From: Ligustrum vulgare | Taxonomy: Eukaryota > Streptophyta > Magnoliopsida > Lamiales > Oleaceae | Length of the DNA: 64,000 nucleotides | Reading direction: 5' to 3' | Assembly: GCA_963555705.1 (NCBI GenBank) | Contig: OY743172.1 | Location: 21,141,446-21,205,445, forward strand | Part shown: positions 46,318-56,579 of the stretch, one piece after another | Layout: each line of letters starts with the position of its first letter | How positions within the stretch are numbered: position 1 is the first letter of the stretch | Position numbers and translations under genes: made by a program | The notes under the pieces: generated by a model | What the model saw: only the letters and a program-made list of their open reading frames with translations | Database searches by the model: none | Told to the model about the DNA's origin: nothing

Positions 46318-46546
46318 ACAATTGAGTAATATGTCATTCAAGGGGGAGTGTTATAAATAAAAAATATATATATGTGAATGACATTACCATTATACCCCTG
46401 TAAACTTTATATTACGATGGTGTCATTGTTCCCTCCTATAAATAGGAGCCATTTCATTTCATTAGAAACATTCCTAATGAGAAGTTCTCTCTTATTCTCT
46501 CTATATTCTCTATTGTTTTACAACATTTTTCAACTCAATCAAAACA

Positions 46547-47000
46547 TCGAAGCTCATTTTTTGTAAAAGGTTAGTGAATCATTATACATTTTAGATTTAT
46601 ATTAGTATATTCTCTTGGGCTGATTTAGCTTTAGATTAATATTTCTAATATTAAGTTTATGATTAATTTATCGAAGTTCATTTTTTGTAAAAATTTAGTG
46701 AATGTTTATACACTTGAGATTTATATTAGTATACTCTCTTGGGTTGATTTAGATTTAGCTTTATATTTCTTATCTTAAGATTTTGGTATTTTAGATTTTT
46801 ATATGAATTCTTTTGTTAGATCAAGATTAATTAATTGATCGTCATTAATTTACTTTTAATATTTTATAATGTAGCATTCCATCATATTTAGATTTGATTA
46901 ATTAATTTACTTCTAATATTTTGTAATCTAGCATTCCATCAGATTTGGATTTGATTACTTAATTTACCTTGAATATTTTCATCAGATTTAGATTTGCTTA
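46547..47000 (+). repeat. two short tandem duplications upstream of the FAR1 relic
   Basis: A unit of about 123 bp starting ATCGAAGCTCATTTTTTGTA (46547) repeats from about 46670. A 60-70 bp unit containing GCATTCCATCAGATTTGGAT repeats about three times between 46855 and 47000. Both lie in the presumed 5' untranslated region of the outer MULE gene. Confidence 0.7.
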
Positions 47001-47070
47001 ATTAATTTAAAATGTTTTTGGTAATTCAGAATACCTTTTTAATTCTTGTTTTTTGTATTTTTTTTTAGCA

Positions 47071-48607
47071 ATGGAAAGCGAGGATACCGAGTTTGTTCCT
47101 CAAGTGACTATCGGTGCAATTCCTAAAATTGGACAACAGTTTCAAACACTTGAAGATGCGTATAAGTTTTATAATGATTATGCAAAATTAGCGGGTTTTA
47201 GTGCACGGATGGAAAATAGTAGAAAGAATAAGGAAACGCAAGAGGTGGTTTGGAAATTATATGTTTTTTGGAAGTAAGGTCAGATAAATGAAACATATCA
47301 GATGATGCTCAAAAATGCTGTGCCACGAAAAGGGGAAAGAAAACGGGGACAGGCGCGATGTCATGGGGAGCACAGATTTGATCAAGAGTGGTCAGATGTC
47401 ACGGGGAGCACAAATTTAGGGGGGAATGACTAGCTACGTAGTATGTACAAAATACGAAGTTGTTGGGTTCCAACATACTTTGGACATGTCTTCACAGTGG
47501 GGATGTATAGCAGCCAGAGATCAGAGAGTAATCACGTATTTTACAAGCGATGTGTTGATAGAAAAAATTCATTAATGGATTTTGTTACCCGATTCAATAG
47601 CGCATTAGCCCACCAATGTCATGAGGAATTAATTGCTAACCATACTGGTCTAAATGAACAGCCACGGGTGACGACGGCATTCATGATGGAAAATCAGATG
47701 GCAAAAATATACACGAAGACAATCTTTCTACTGTTCTGAGCGGAATTGGAGCAAAGCACACACTACATTTGCTCAAAAGTATCATTCTCTGATTCAATTA
47801 AAGTTTATGTTGTTGAGCGATTCAAACTCGGGAAATCTTAAGATCGACAGCGTAAGTTAACTAATTTCACTGCATCTAATTACATGTCATGTAGTTGCCA
47901 ACTATTTGAATTTTCTGGGTATCCATGTCGGCACATGTTGTCATTGATGAAAATTAAACAAGTGATGTTGTTACATGATAATTATATTCTTCGTCGTTGG
48001 ACGAAGAACGCTAAATCCAGCCCCGTGTATGACCCAATAGGTGATTTCATACATGGTAAGTCTTTAATTTCATGGCATGGAATGTTGTCGCGCTTGGAAT
48101 CAAATTTGGTGGACGAGGCCTCATTGACCGAAGCTCGTAGCAAGTTTTTAATGGATGAGTTTTGTACCCTCTTAAAACGGGTTAAGGACATTGACGATGG
48201 AGGTGATGTTGTGGTGAGCTGAAGTAGGAGTAAGAGCAGTGAGGAGACTCAACTTGTTTGTGATCCTATTTTCATTAGGACGAAAGGGTGTGGAAAGCGA
48301 TTGAAATCATCTAAGGAAATATCCATGTCACAATCCAAGCGAAGTTTTCGTGAGTGTATACGTGTTGGACACGACAGAAGAACATGTCCCGCCAAATCCA
48401 AGTTAGTTGACTACTTTTTAACGACGTTGTTTTGTATTTCACACCGTTGTCGATGAATTTACACTTATATCATTGATGTAAGTCCAATCTTGTAGACGAA
48501 CCATACCATCTTGAACTGTCATTGGATCATGTACAACATGATATGTACACAAATGTTGCTAGTAGTGACTATGATGCATTCCAAAATTTACACGATGGCG
48601 ACTTCAA
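47071..48607 (+). pseudogene. FAR1-related (FRS/MULE transposase family) gene relic
   Basis: ATG at 47071 after a possible intron acceptor (TTTTTTTAG). Pieces in order: FAR1 DNA-binding start (TLEDAYKFYNDYAKLAGFSA, to 47277), then after a gap the end of the MULE domain at 47443-47739 (YFGHVFTVGMYSSQRSESNH and MDFVTRFNSALAHQCHEELI), the SWIM zinc finger at 47884-48222 (CSCQLFEFSGYPCRHMLSLM), and a C-terminal zinc-knuckle piece near 48290-48410 (TKGCGKRLKSSKE, then GHDRRTCPAKS). The tail ends near 48607 (DYDAFQNLHDGDFNYDT). Most of the MULE catalytic core is deleted and several frameshifts occur, so it is dead. FAR1 proteins descend from MULE transposases, and its place inside MULE-like ends fits a transposase origin. 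Confidence 0.78.
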
Positions 48608-49286
48608 TTATGACACCTAATTTGTGTACTCATTTGAATTGGTTTATTGTTGCATTACATATGTTGACAGGATTATTATTACTTTGCACTCCATGAGACT
48701 GAATTTTTGTTATTGTTTTAAGTGGAGGATTTATGTTGGTCGATGTTTTTGATGGTATGTGAGGTTTACATATGTTCAATTTGTCCAAGAGATATTCTTT
48801 CTATTTAATGTGCACTGATCTGTATACTTAATGTGAAAAATTCGAGCTATTCCAAAAAAATTATTTACCAAAAACCTATTAAGTGACAAAGATTTTCGTT
48901 ACCATAAACAATATATCTGTTTTCTTTCAAAAAATAGGTCCAAGAAAGGCAATAACTTTGGAAAATCAACAAAGAGAGTGCAAACCTGATTTTTATATTT
49001 TCATTTGATAAAATAAAAAGGCAATTACATTTCAAAAAATAAAAAATAAATAAAAAGGCAATTACGAAAAGTTTTGAGGAGAGAGGGACTTTAGAATGGA
49101 GAGAGAGAGAGAGAGAGTGCGCGCAAAAAGTGGAACAAATGAGTTGTTTTCTTGACCAACACGTAGACCCACTTGCAAATAAAAGTTGACTAAACAAATG
49201 AATTGTTTCTTGACCAACACGTAGGACCCACTTGCGTTTAATTTCCCTTTGAGCGTCACGCTCAGTAGAATGAAACTGACATTTAA

Positions 49287-51540
49287 TATTGAAGTTAACT
49301 TGTAAAAAAAAAGATTCCTTTAATGTGTATTTTAATATATACATTGTAAACACTAAATATAACATCTTATTAACTTATACCACTAACTTGTGCATTAACT
49401 TATCCATAGTGGATGCTCTAATGGTCATAACAAAAGAAATTTTCATTGTACTTATTGTGGAGACAATAATCTTTTGAGTAATAAAAACACAGATAAAAAA
49501 AATTTAATTTTGTTACTAAAGAAAATTTCATTGTGCTTATAGTGGAGACAATAATCTTTTGTTATAAAAACATAGATAAAACAATAGGAAAGATCTAAAT
49601 TCATCCAAAAACACAAGAAACAAGACACAAAGACAATAAATAATAGATCGTTGTTGTATTGTCGATATTCCAACTTCTCCTTTGATCTCCTACTTTGAAT
49701 CACACCTTAATATAAATTTAGTTTAGCCTAAACATTTTAGCAAAAATATTCAAATTATAATTTCTGAAGTTATGAAATTATATTGTGATACGCTGTTCAA
49801 ATTATATTAACCATGACAAGTGTTGTCACGAGAAGAGGTGGTTGTGTGCAATTATAAAAACTCGTTTAACAAATGTTTTGTCATTTGACTATATTATATT
49901 TACTTAAAATCATTATTTTGGTGAAAAGAAAGTTGACTTTAATTCTACCTCAAAATGTGGGGTAGTAAGTTCAAGTCCTACAAGAGACTTTAATAAGTTT
50001 TGGAAATGATGAATACAGAGGAAGAAATCACAAATTGTAGTGACAAGGTAAATAGTATATCATAATTGATATAATATTTTTTTAGTGCATGAAGTATGCA
50101 CAAGAAATCGGAAATAAAAAATAATAATATATTGTTCTACATTATTTTGACATTTAAACCCATTTATACATTATGTAAAAGATTGTGTGCACGACATTAA
50201 ACTTGGTTTCTGTTGTTAAAATACTAGTTCACATAATCTTCCTAGTGGAAATTTGTGTTGAATCTATCTTGATTATTGCATAAGTTAAATATACTACTTA
50301 ATTAGTTGAGAATCATGAAATATGTAATTTTTCAAATTTTAAATTGTGTCTTACCAACTGATGTAAGTGTAATTTCATGAAAGAATGTGCTTTTAACCTA
50401 TGTGAGCTTATCAAGTTAGTTAAATATCTTAAGTCACGTAATGATTGATATGTTACTCTTTATTATTGATTGATGTACTCTTTATTATTGAAATTGCATG
50501 ATATAAGCGTTGAATTATATAATTTTTACCTACTTATATTTGCTTGAATTTTATGTGAAATAAATATGCGTGTTACATATATTCATGATATAATCGCTAA
50601 ATTATTGCATACTAAATGGATTTGGTAAATGGATGGATAATATGCAAATGATAAATATTTATCATGCAATAGTAAAGCATTTATCTTTTATAAAATGTGA
50701 ATCCAATTTTAAATGTTAAAATAAAATACTTATAAAGTATTTGTTATCAATTTGCTTTGATTACATGAAGATGCAAATTTCTTATTTGGTTATTTGAAAA
50801 ATTAGAGATTGTTTATTATTCATAAATCACATGCTTAAATATTTTATGAAATAGAAGTTTTGTTCAAATTTTGTTATCGTCTTATTTCATACCATTATGT
50901 ATAGTCATATTTGATTATTGTTCTCATATATTTTGTGAACATATGCAAAATGATATTATATAATTAGTCTTTCTAATTGATATTGGTATCAATGATTGAT
51001 ATCGTATGTGAATTACATTATTACTAAATAGAGAGTATAATATAATACAAAATGGTGAATATGAATTATTGTTGAACATTGTAGTTTACAAGGCGAATCA
51101 TTCACTTAAATAAAATTGGGAAATTTGAAAATTTATCCAAAAATATTCAAACAAAAATTGAAGAATGTTTATTGTACTCGTTGATGAGACGATTAAATTG
51201 TTACTTGAATAAAAGTTCATAAATTGAAATCCTATTATCTTCCAATTGAGTAAAACTGTAAAAGAATTGCAAAATTGATGTGAATCGATTGACATTAACA
51301 TTTTTGGACGACCATGATAAGAACTAAAGAGTTTACGGGTGTTTAATATTTTGGGCGCATAATTCGCATACAATGTCCATTTTCAGCCTTTAAGAAAATT
51401 CGAAAAGCACGCAACGATCTGCACAAGACTCACCACTATGTCGTAACCTATGATGAAATTTTGATGTTTGAAATCGTTTACGAAGTCAAAACTGCGTTTC
51501 AATATTTTTATTCCATCATGTTTTATTTTTTGTTATCTTT
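49287..51540. other. intergenic, strongly AT-rich, no gene seen
   Basis: A local duplication lies at about 49437-49483 and 49520-49566 (GTGGAGACAATAATCTTTTG in both). No coding sequence, paired LTR or RNA gene is supported in the rest. Confidence 0.6.
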
Positions 51541-53146
51541 GGTGGTAAACCCAGCCCATTAAGAGACTGTTGACTCAGTTGATTTTATTTTTTCTAGTAT
51601 TTAAGACTCTTAATCTAGTTATTAAGTTTTTGATTGTCTTTGAATATGAAATTACAATTCATGTGTTATTTCTTGTTTTCGCAATCCGTTCAAGAGTGTT
51701 TATTGTTGAGAGTTATATGTGCACCTACATCACTTGATATCAGAGCATTGTGCATGGAAAAGGACGATGTGCTCGTGGTGGTTGTGGAGGCCAAACTAAT
51801 GATATTACAGACCTGCGTAATCAGATTGAGAATCAGACTCAATGATTCGATTAATTCGTGCCTTGAGCGATCAAATTTGTGACTACTGGGACCCCTCAGA
51901 TTCTCCCTTGTCACCAGGTCGTGCTAGAGGGAGGTGAGGTGACTGATGAGCAGTCGAATGAAGAGACAGTCAAAATTGTGTGGAGGCCGGTGGTCTCGTG
52001 TTTTGGTTAGGGGTTCACCTCGCGCACAACGGTTGGAAGATGATTTTAAGCGTGAGAATGGTGTGTTCCGTTGGTGGGAGTCTGAAATCAAGGTTGAGAT
52101 CACTGGATTTAATGGGGGGGATCTAGGTTGATGACTTCTTGGATTGGTTGTGTGCCGTAGAGGAGGTGTTGGAGTACAAGGAGGTATTAGGTGATAAGCA
52201 GGTAGCGCTACCAGGTTGCGTGGTAAGGCAATCGTCTGATGGTAACAAATCAAACAAAATTGTAGCGGCATGGCAAGACGAAGATAAATTCATGGGATAA
52301 GCACTTGAAAAGAGTATTTCTGTTGTTTAACTATACTCGGACATTATACTAACGTTTTCAGAATTTGAAACGGAACAATCGATATGTGACATATTATACG
52401 ACTGTGTTCTACTAGTTGATTGCACGTAATGATTTAGGCGAGTGGAGGATCAACTGGTAGCACGTTATATTGGGGGTTTGCAGCTTGGTTTGCAAGACAC
52501 CCTCAACATGTTTTCATCTATTTCTGTTTCAGAGGCACTTCATCGGGCATTATAGGTAGAAACTCAACTACAACGGCAAGCAACTAGAGGCCATTCGGGG
52601 TCCTACAGGAAATGTGGGTCAGTTTACCACCCCAAATCCTAATCATGTTCCATTCCCGCCTCAATGGGTTAACGGGGACCTCGTGGTGCGGTTCCTACAT
52701 AGTTTCCCCGACTGGAGGTCCGTCATGCTTTATGTGTGGAGGAGTCGGACACATTGCAAGGGAGTATCCTTTACAGAATAGGGCACAGTCTAATTTGTTG
52801 ACTAGTGATGTGACGTAGTCAGTTTTGGGAGATGTGGATAACTTGATTGTTGATGTGGTAGAGATAGAAGAGGTGTTAGGCGACACATGGCCTTTGTTGA
52901 TAGTGTGACCAATGTACTTGATACTACGTGGATCATCTGATAAGTTGCAGCGCAATAACACATTCAGTCCAAGTGCACTATTGGGGGTAAGGTGTGCAGA
53001 TTTATTATTGATTCTGGGAGTTGTGAAAATGTCATGTCAGATGTAATGACTAAGAAATTTTTCCCATCTTGCCCTTTGTAACTCAAGGGCTATTCCGTGT
53101 GCCGTTAGCTTTTGTACTGTTCATTTGGGAAAGCCTAAGTCCATCT
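51541..53146 (+). pseudogene. 5' fragment of a Ty3/gypsy element: LTR end, gag, start of protease
   Basis: LTR-like 3' end to about 51732, then primer-site-like TTGATATCAGAGC (51735). Gag is degenerate but clear: LDWLCAVEEVLEYKEV (near 52140), a YYTTVFYQLxARND-type block with a stop (52395-52430), QLVARYIGGLQLGLQDTLNM (near 52450) and SVSEALHRAL. Zinc knuckle CFMCGGVGHIAREY (about 52718): its last Cys is Tyr. Protease start CRFIIDSGSCENVMS (near 52996). Numerous stops and frameshifts. The sequence is cut at 53147 by the Copia element and I cannot find its continuation after 59577. Confidence 0.75.
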
Positions 53147-53608
53147 TGTAAGGATTTTAATCAATCGTGTGGGCTTATATGTGAATTATTGTGTATTGAA
53201 TAAAAAGCTATCAATTTTGGTTAAGCCCATTTAAAGTGATCTAATAAGGATTTAATATATATCGGGCTTTAATGCATCTAATTAAATGTATGGACTTTTA
53301 TGTGTAGATACCAGGCCATTACCTAATTCATGATGGGCCGGATTAGGTTAATTGGAAATTCAGTATATAAAGTCGGTTATGGTCCCTGAATCCTACGTAC
53401 TGTTTATCTTGTCTGACATCCCATCATCAGGGAGAAAATAAGGACTACGTATCGATTTAGATGATCCAAACACCGCCGAATCGTTTATCGTGAATCACGT
53501 TTGATTAAGGTACGCTTCCGCTTAAGTTATTTAATTCTTGATAATTCAGCATGATGATTTATTTTGGATCATAGATAAATAATTTATCTGTGAATAAATT
53601 TTCTAACA
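53147..53608 (+). repeat. 5' LTR of the 53-59 kb Copia element
   Basis: Matches 59116-59577. CAGTATATAAAG near 53362 is the likely TATA box. Confidence 0.95.
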
Positions 53609-54099
53609 AGTGGTATCAGAGCCAACATCGTGTTGAATTATCAGATCTTTATACGTGTGCGTATGAGATGTATATTATACACCGTGTTTCATAGGAATTT
53701 GGTTTACATGTTTCGAGTAAAATTGGGATTATGAATATAAGGATCTGTAAACTGAATTTTCGAATCTGATTTTGAAATATATTTTCGAATTGGGTCTTGA
53801 ATCTGGGTAAAGCATCTCCTCTGAATTTCTGTGTGTATGCATATGCGTAACTTTGTTTTGAGTTTAAACATATGGAATCTGTATGTATATGCATATTTCA
53901 AAATCAGGTATGGGTTTCTCTATTTGGATCTGTAACTTTGTGTTTTCGGATTTGGGTATGGATTTGTGTTGAGATTGGGTTTTGTTCGGTTATGGTTGAT
54001 TCGGATGATTGAGGTTTGGACGACTGAACCTATGGATTTGTGTTGAGATTGGGTTTTGTTCGGTTATGGAATCTGGTTTTGGAGTAAGTTCGGACTCAA

Positions 54100-54350
54100 G
54101 ATTTGTGGATTAAGTGCGGCCGACGATCCAGTCTTCGCCGGCACTGGCGACGGGTGCCGCGCAAGGAGCAGTCGGGCGATACAGGCGAGCGCTACATCAC
54201 GTGTGCGCTGCAGGTTGCAGCGCTGGGTCTTGGCTGCGCAGGGAGGGTTGCCTCTAGAGTGCAGCGCCGATAATGGCGCTGCAGGGCGGGGGGCGATGGA
54301 GGCTGGCGCTACGCCTCTTCTGGATTTGAAAGACGGCGGCAGTTTGGGTT
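54100..54350 (+). other. GC-rich island in the Copia leader
   Basis: About 230 bp far richer in GC than everything around it, with repeated GCAGCGC, GGCGCT and GCGCTAC words. Open for 98 codons from 54056, but the peptide is low-complexity and matches nothing I know. It may be acquired or structured leader RNA. Confidence 0.5.
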
Positions 54351-54439
54351 AACTTAAACCCTAACCCAGCAAAATCAATTTTTTTGGAGACGGACTTCTG
54401 GCTGAACATTTGATGATTTTGAGGACTCATTGTGCAATT

Positions 54440-55010
54440 TCGAATTTTTTGGTTTATTGCATACCGAGTCCCTAAAGGTTATTATGAAATTTTATGATTC
54501 AGCCCCTGAAGTTTGAAAATTTTCCAATCCAGCCCCTAATGTTTGAGAATTTTCAAAATTGGTCCCTAAAGCTTGAAAATTCTCTAATTTGGTCCCTTAA
54601 AGTTTGAAAATTTTCATTTTCAGTCCCCTAAGGTTTGAAAATTTTCTAATACAGCACCTAAAGTTATGAAATTCTTTAATTTGGTCCCTAAATTTTGATA
54701 ATTTTCTAATTTAGTCACTAAAGTTTGGAAATTTTCAAAATTGGTCCTTAAAGTTTGAATTTTTTTTAAAATTAAGTCCCTAAAGTTTGGGAATTTCCTA
54801 TTTTGGCCCTCTAAAGTTTGTTTTTCTTTCAAATTGTGACCTAAAGTTTAGAATTTCTCTAAATTGGCCAATAAGGTTTTGGAAAAATTGTAATTTAAGC
54901 CCTTCAAGCTTAAAATTTTACAGAATTGGCCACCTAAAGTTTAAGAATATTGCAATTGACTCTTTCAACTTAAGAATTGCTTTATTCTAAAGTTTTGAAT
55001 TCTATAATTC
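54440..55010 (+). repeat. degenerate tandem repeat of about 35 bp in the Copia leader
   Basis: Around fifteen diverged units of GTCCCTAAAGTTTGAAAATT followed by TTCTAATTTG. Decay grows towards the right end. This and the following hairpins make the leader about 2.2 kb long, unusual beside a 462-bp LTR. Confidence 0.85.
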
Positions 55011-55122
55011 AAATCCTAAAGTCAAATATAGATGCAAATCAATGAATTTCAGTTTCAAATCTTGGTACATCGGAATCTTTTGAGAGATATAATATTCGAA
55101 AGTAAGTTAGTTGAAGCAACAT

Positions 55123-55614
55123 GTTGCCAAAGCAACCTCTCTCGTGAATATTAATTAACTTTGAATATTAGAAGGTATTTGTGTGTGTTATTCATTGTGG
55201 ATATTGATCGGCCCAAAGGAAGGTCAATATTTGGCTCGAATTTCACATGCACCTGTTGTGATAAACACGTGGCAATTATTTGGTTTAACGTGTGACCAAT
55301 AAATCGGTCCAAAGAAAGGTTTATTGGTTAACATGTCTTATTGCCAGTGTTTGATCACCACACTAAGGGAAAATTAGGTGTTTGTGTGTTATTTCATGCG
55401 GATATTGATCGGCCCAAAGGAAGGCCAATATTTGACCCGAATTTCACATGAACTTGTGGTGATAAGTACGTGACGGTTATTTGGTTTTACGTGTGATCAA
55501 TAAATCGGTCTAAAGAAAGGTTTGTTGGTTGACATGTCTTACTGTCAGTGTTTGATTACTACACCAAGAGTACCACTTACAAGTCAATATTTCTGTCCAA
55601 AGACTAAATATTGA
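55123..55614 (+). repeat. hairpin family with constant CCAAAG loop in the Copia leader
   Basis: Six hairpins. 55123-55136 GTTG/CAAC with loop CCAAAG. 55201-55230 ATATTGA/TCAATAT with loop TCGGCCCAAAGGAAGG. 55295-55328 ACCAATAAA/TTTATTGGT with loop TCGGTCCAAAGAAAGG. 55402-55431, a copy of the second with the last pair lost. 55493 to about 55529, a copy of the third where ATCAATAAA pairs with TTTGTTGGT through two G-U pairs. 55584-55614 TCAATATTT/AAATATTGA with loop CTGTCCAAAGACT. The middle four arise from a tandem duplication of about 200 bp (55176-55375 and 55380-55575). Confidence 0.8.
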
Positions 55615-55890
55615 TGTTGTACTAGGTATCTTGTGATGGGCCCTACCATTATTTGAAAGTATGATTTGCATAATAAGGTACTTATGTGAGCTATTTTGTT
55701 TGAGTGTTCTCTATCAGTTTCAAATTCTGCTAGTAGTATATCTACAAGCTCAAGTTCAATCCCTATATTTATGGAATAAACTTTAAGGATCAAGACAAGA
55801 ACATTAACTTTTCGTTGGCTGCATCGATCTAGACCGTGTACTAAGGATTGAGCAACCTGCTCATCTTACGGATGAAAGTTCACTAATCAA

Positions 55891-56460
55891 ATGAGGAACT
55901 TTGAGAAGTGGGATTGCTTAAATTACGTGAGTCTCACGATCATTAAGTGCGGCATTCTGGAAGCCTTTAGTGGCATAGTATCTAAGGAGGTAAATGATGT
56001 CAATGAATTCCTTGCCGAAATTAAGAAATGTTTTGCGAAAAACGATAAGGATGAAACAAGCACGCTTATGCAGAGCTTGATTTCAATAAAGTATAAAGGC
56101 AATGGGAAAATAAGGGAGTACATCATGTAGATTTCTCACACTGCTTCAAAACTTAAGGAACTAAAACTCGACTTGTCTAATGACTTGCTCGTGAATTTTA
56201 TATTGATATCGCTTCCTGCACAATATAGTTAATTTAAGGTTAGTTATAACTGTCAAAGTAGAAATGGACTCTAAATGAGCTCATTTCATAGTGTGCAAGC
56301 TTCTTGCACAATTAAGTCAATTTAAGGTCAGTGATAACTGTTAAAGGGAGAAATGAACTCTAAATGAGCTCATTCTATTTTGTGTGCAAGAGGAAGAAAA
56401 GTTGAAGCAGGACAGAATAGAAAGTGTTCACTTGACAAACACCTCTAAAGATAAGGGCAA
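55891..56460 (+). pseudogene. Copia gag relic
   Basis: MRNFEKWDCLNYVSLTIIKC, then EFLAEIKKCFAKNDKDETST and SLISIKYKGNGKIREYIM, a stop at 56128-56130, and in-frame continuation ISHTASKLKELKLDLSNDLL. This is the usual Copia gag (UBN2-type) region. A weak zinc-knuckle remnant (SGHLKKDH) is read near 56545-56570. Confidence 0.75.
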
Positions 56461-56579
56461 GAAAACAAATAAAGAAAATAAAGTTGTTAAGGGTTCAGAA
56501 CAAAAGAAACCACATAAACACATTAAGACTGTTTCTTTTGTTAGAAATCTGGACATTTAAAGAAAGATCATACATAATA

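Larger units (their letters stand above)
37122..46525 (+). mobile_element. short-LTR Copia-like retroelement with host-gene cargo
   Basis: LTRs: 37122-37157 continued at 40507-40645 (split by the hAT element), and 46349-46525. They start TGTTATAAATAAAA, contain CCTATAAATAGGAG (TATA box) and end TTTTACAACA. TTTTT flanks both sides (37117-37121 and 46526-46530). Primer-site-like CGTTATCAGCACGAG follows the left LTR, and purine tract AAGGGGGAG precedes the right LTR. With the hAT removed it is about 6 kb. No intact gag or pol is seen; instead it carries three host-like coding pieces, hairpin repeats and a Copia-type 3' repeat array. The LTRs differ by a handful of substitutions and two small indels. 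Confidence 0.85.
33296..49278 (+). mobile_element. outer Mutator-like element carrying FAR1-type sequence, expanded by nested insertions
   Basis: The ends share a long inverted repeat. Left CATTCTACTGGGCGTGACGC (from 33304) matches right CATTCTACTGAGCGTGACGC (read inward from 49272), and similarity continues inward for about 150 bp with gaps (GTGGGTCC, TTGGTCAAGAAA, CACTTTTTGC, ACTCTCTCT). ACATTTAA occurs at 33288-33295 and 49279-49286, a 9-bp duplication if one mismatch is allowed. Removing the nested elements (33537-36978, 37122-46525) leaves about 3.1 kb with a FAR1-type gene relic near the right end, a plausible MULE. The left end also contains an internal tandem copy of its terminal region (33350-33483 and 33484-33536 plus 36988-37075). 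Confidence 0.72.

Noticed and set aside
51946..52271. ORFs on both strands in the gypsy fragment
   Set aside because: Only the degraded gag frame on the + strand has family motifs; the - strand Pro/His-rich frame is its shadow.
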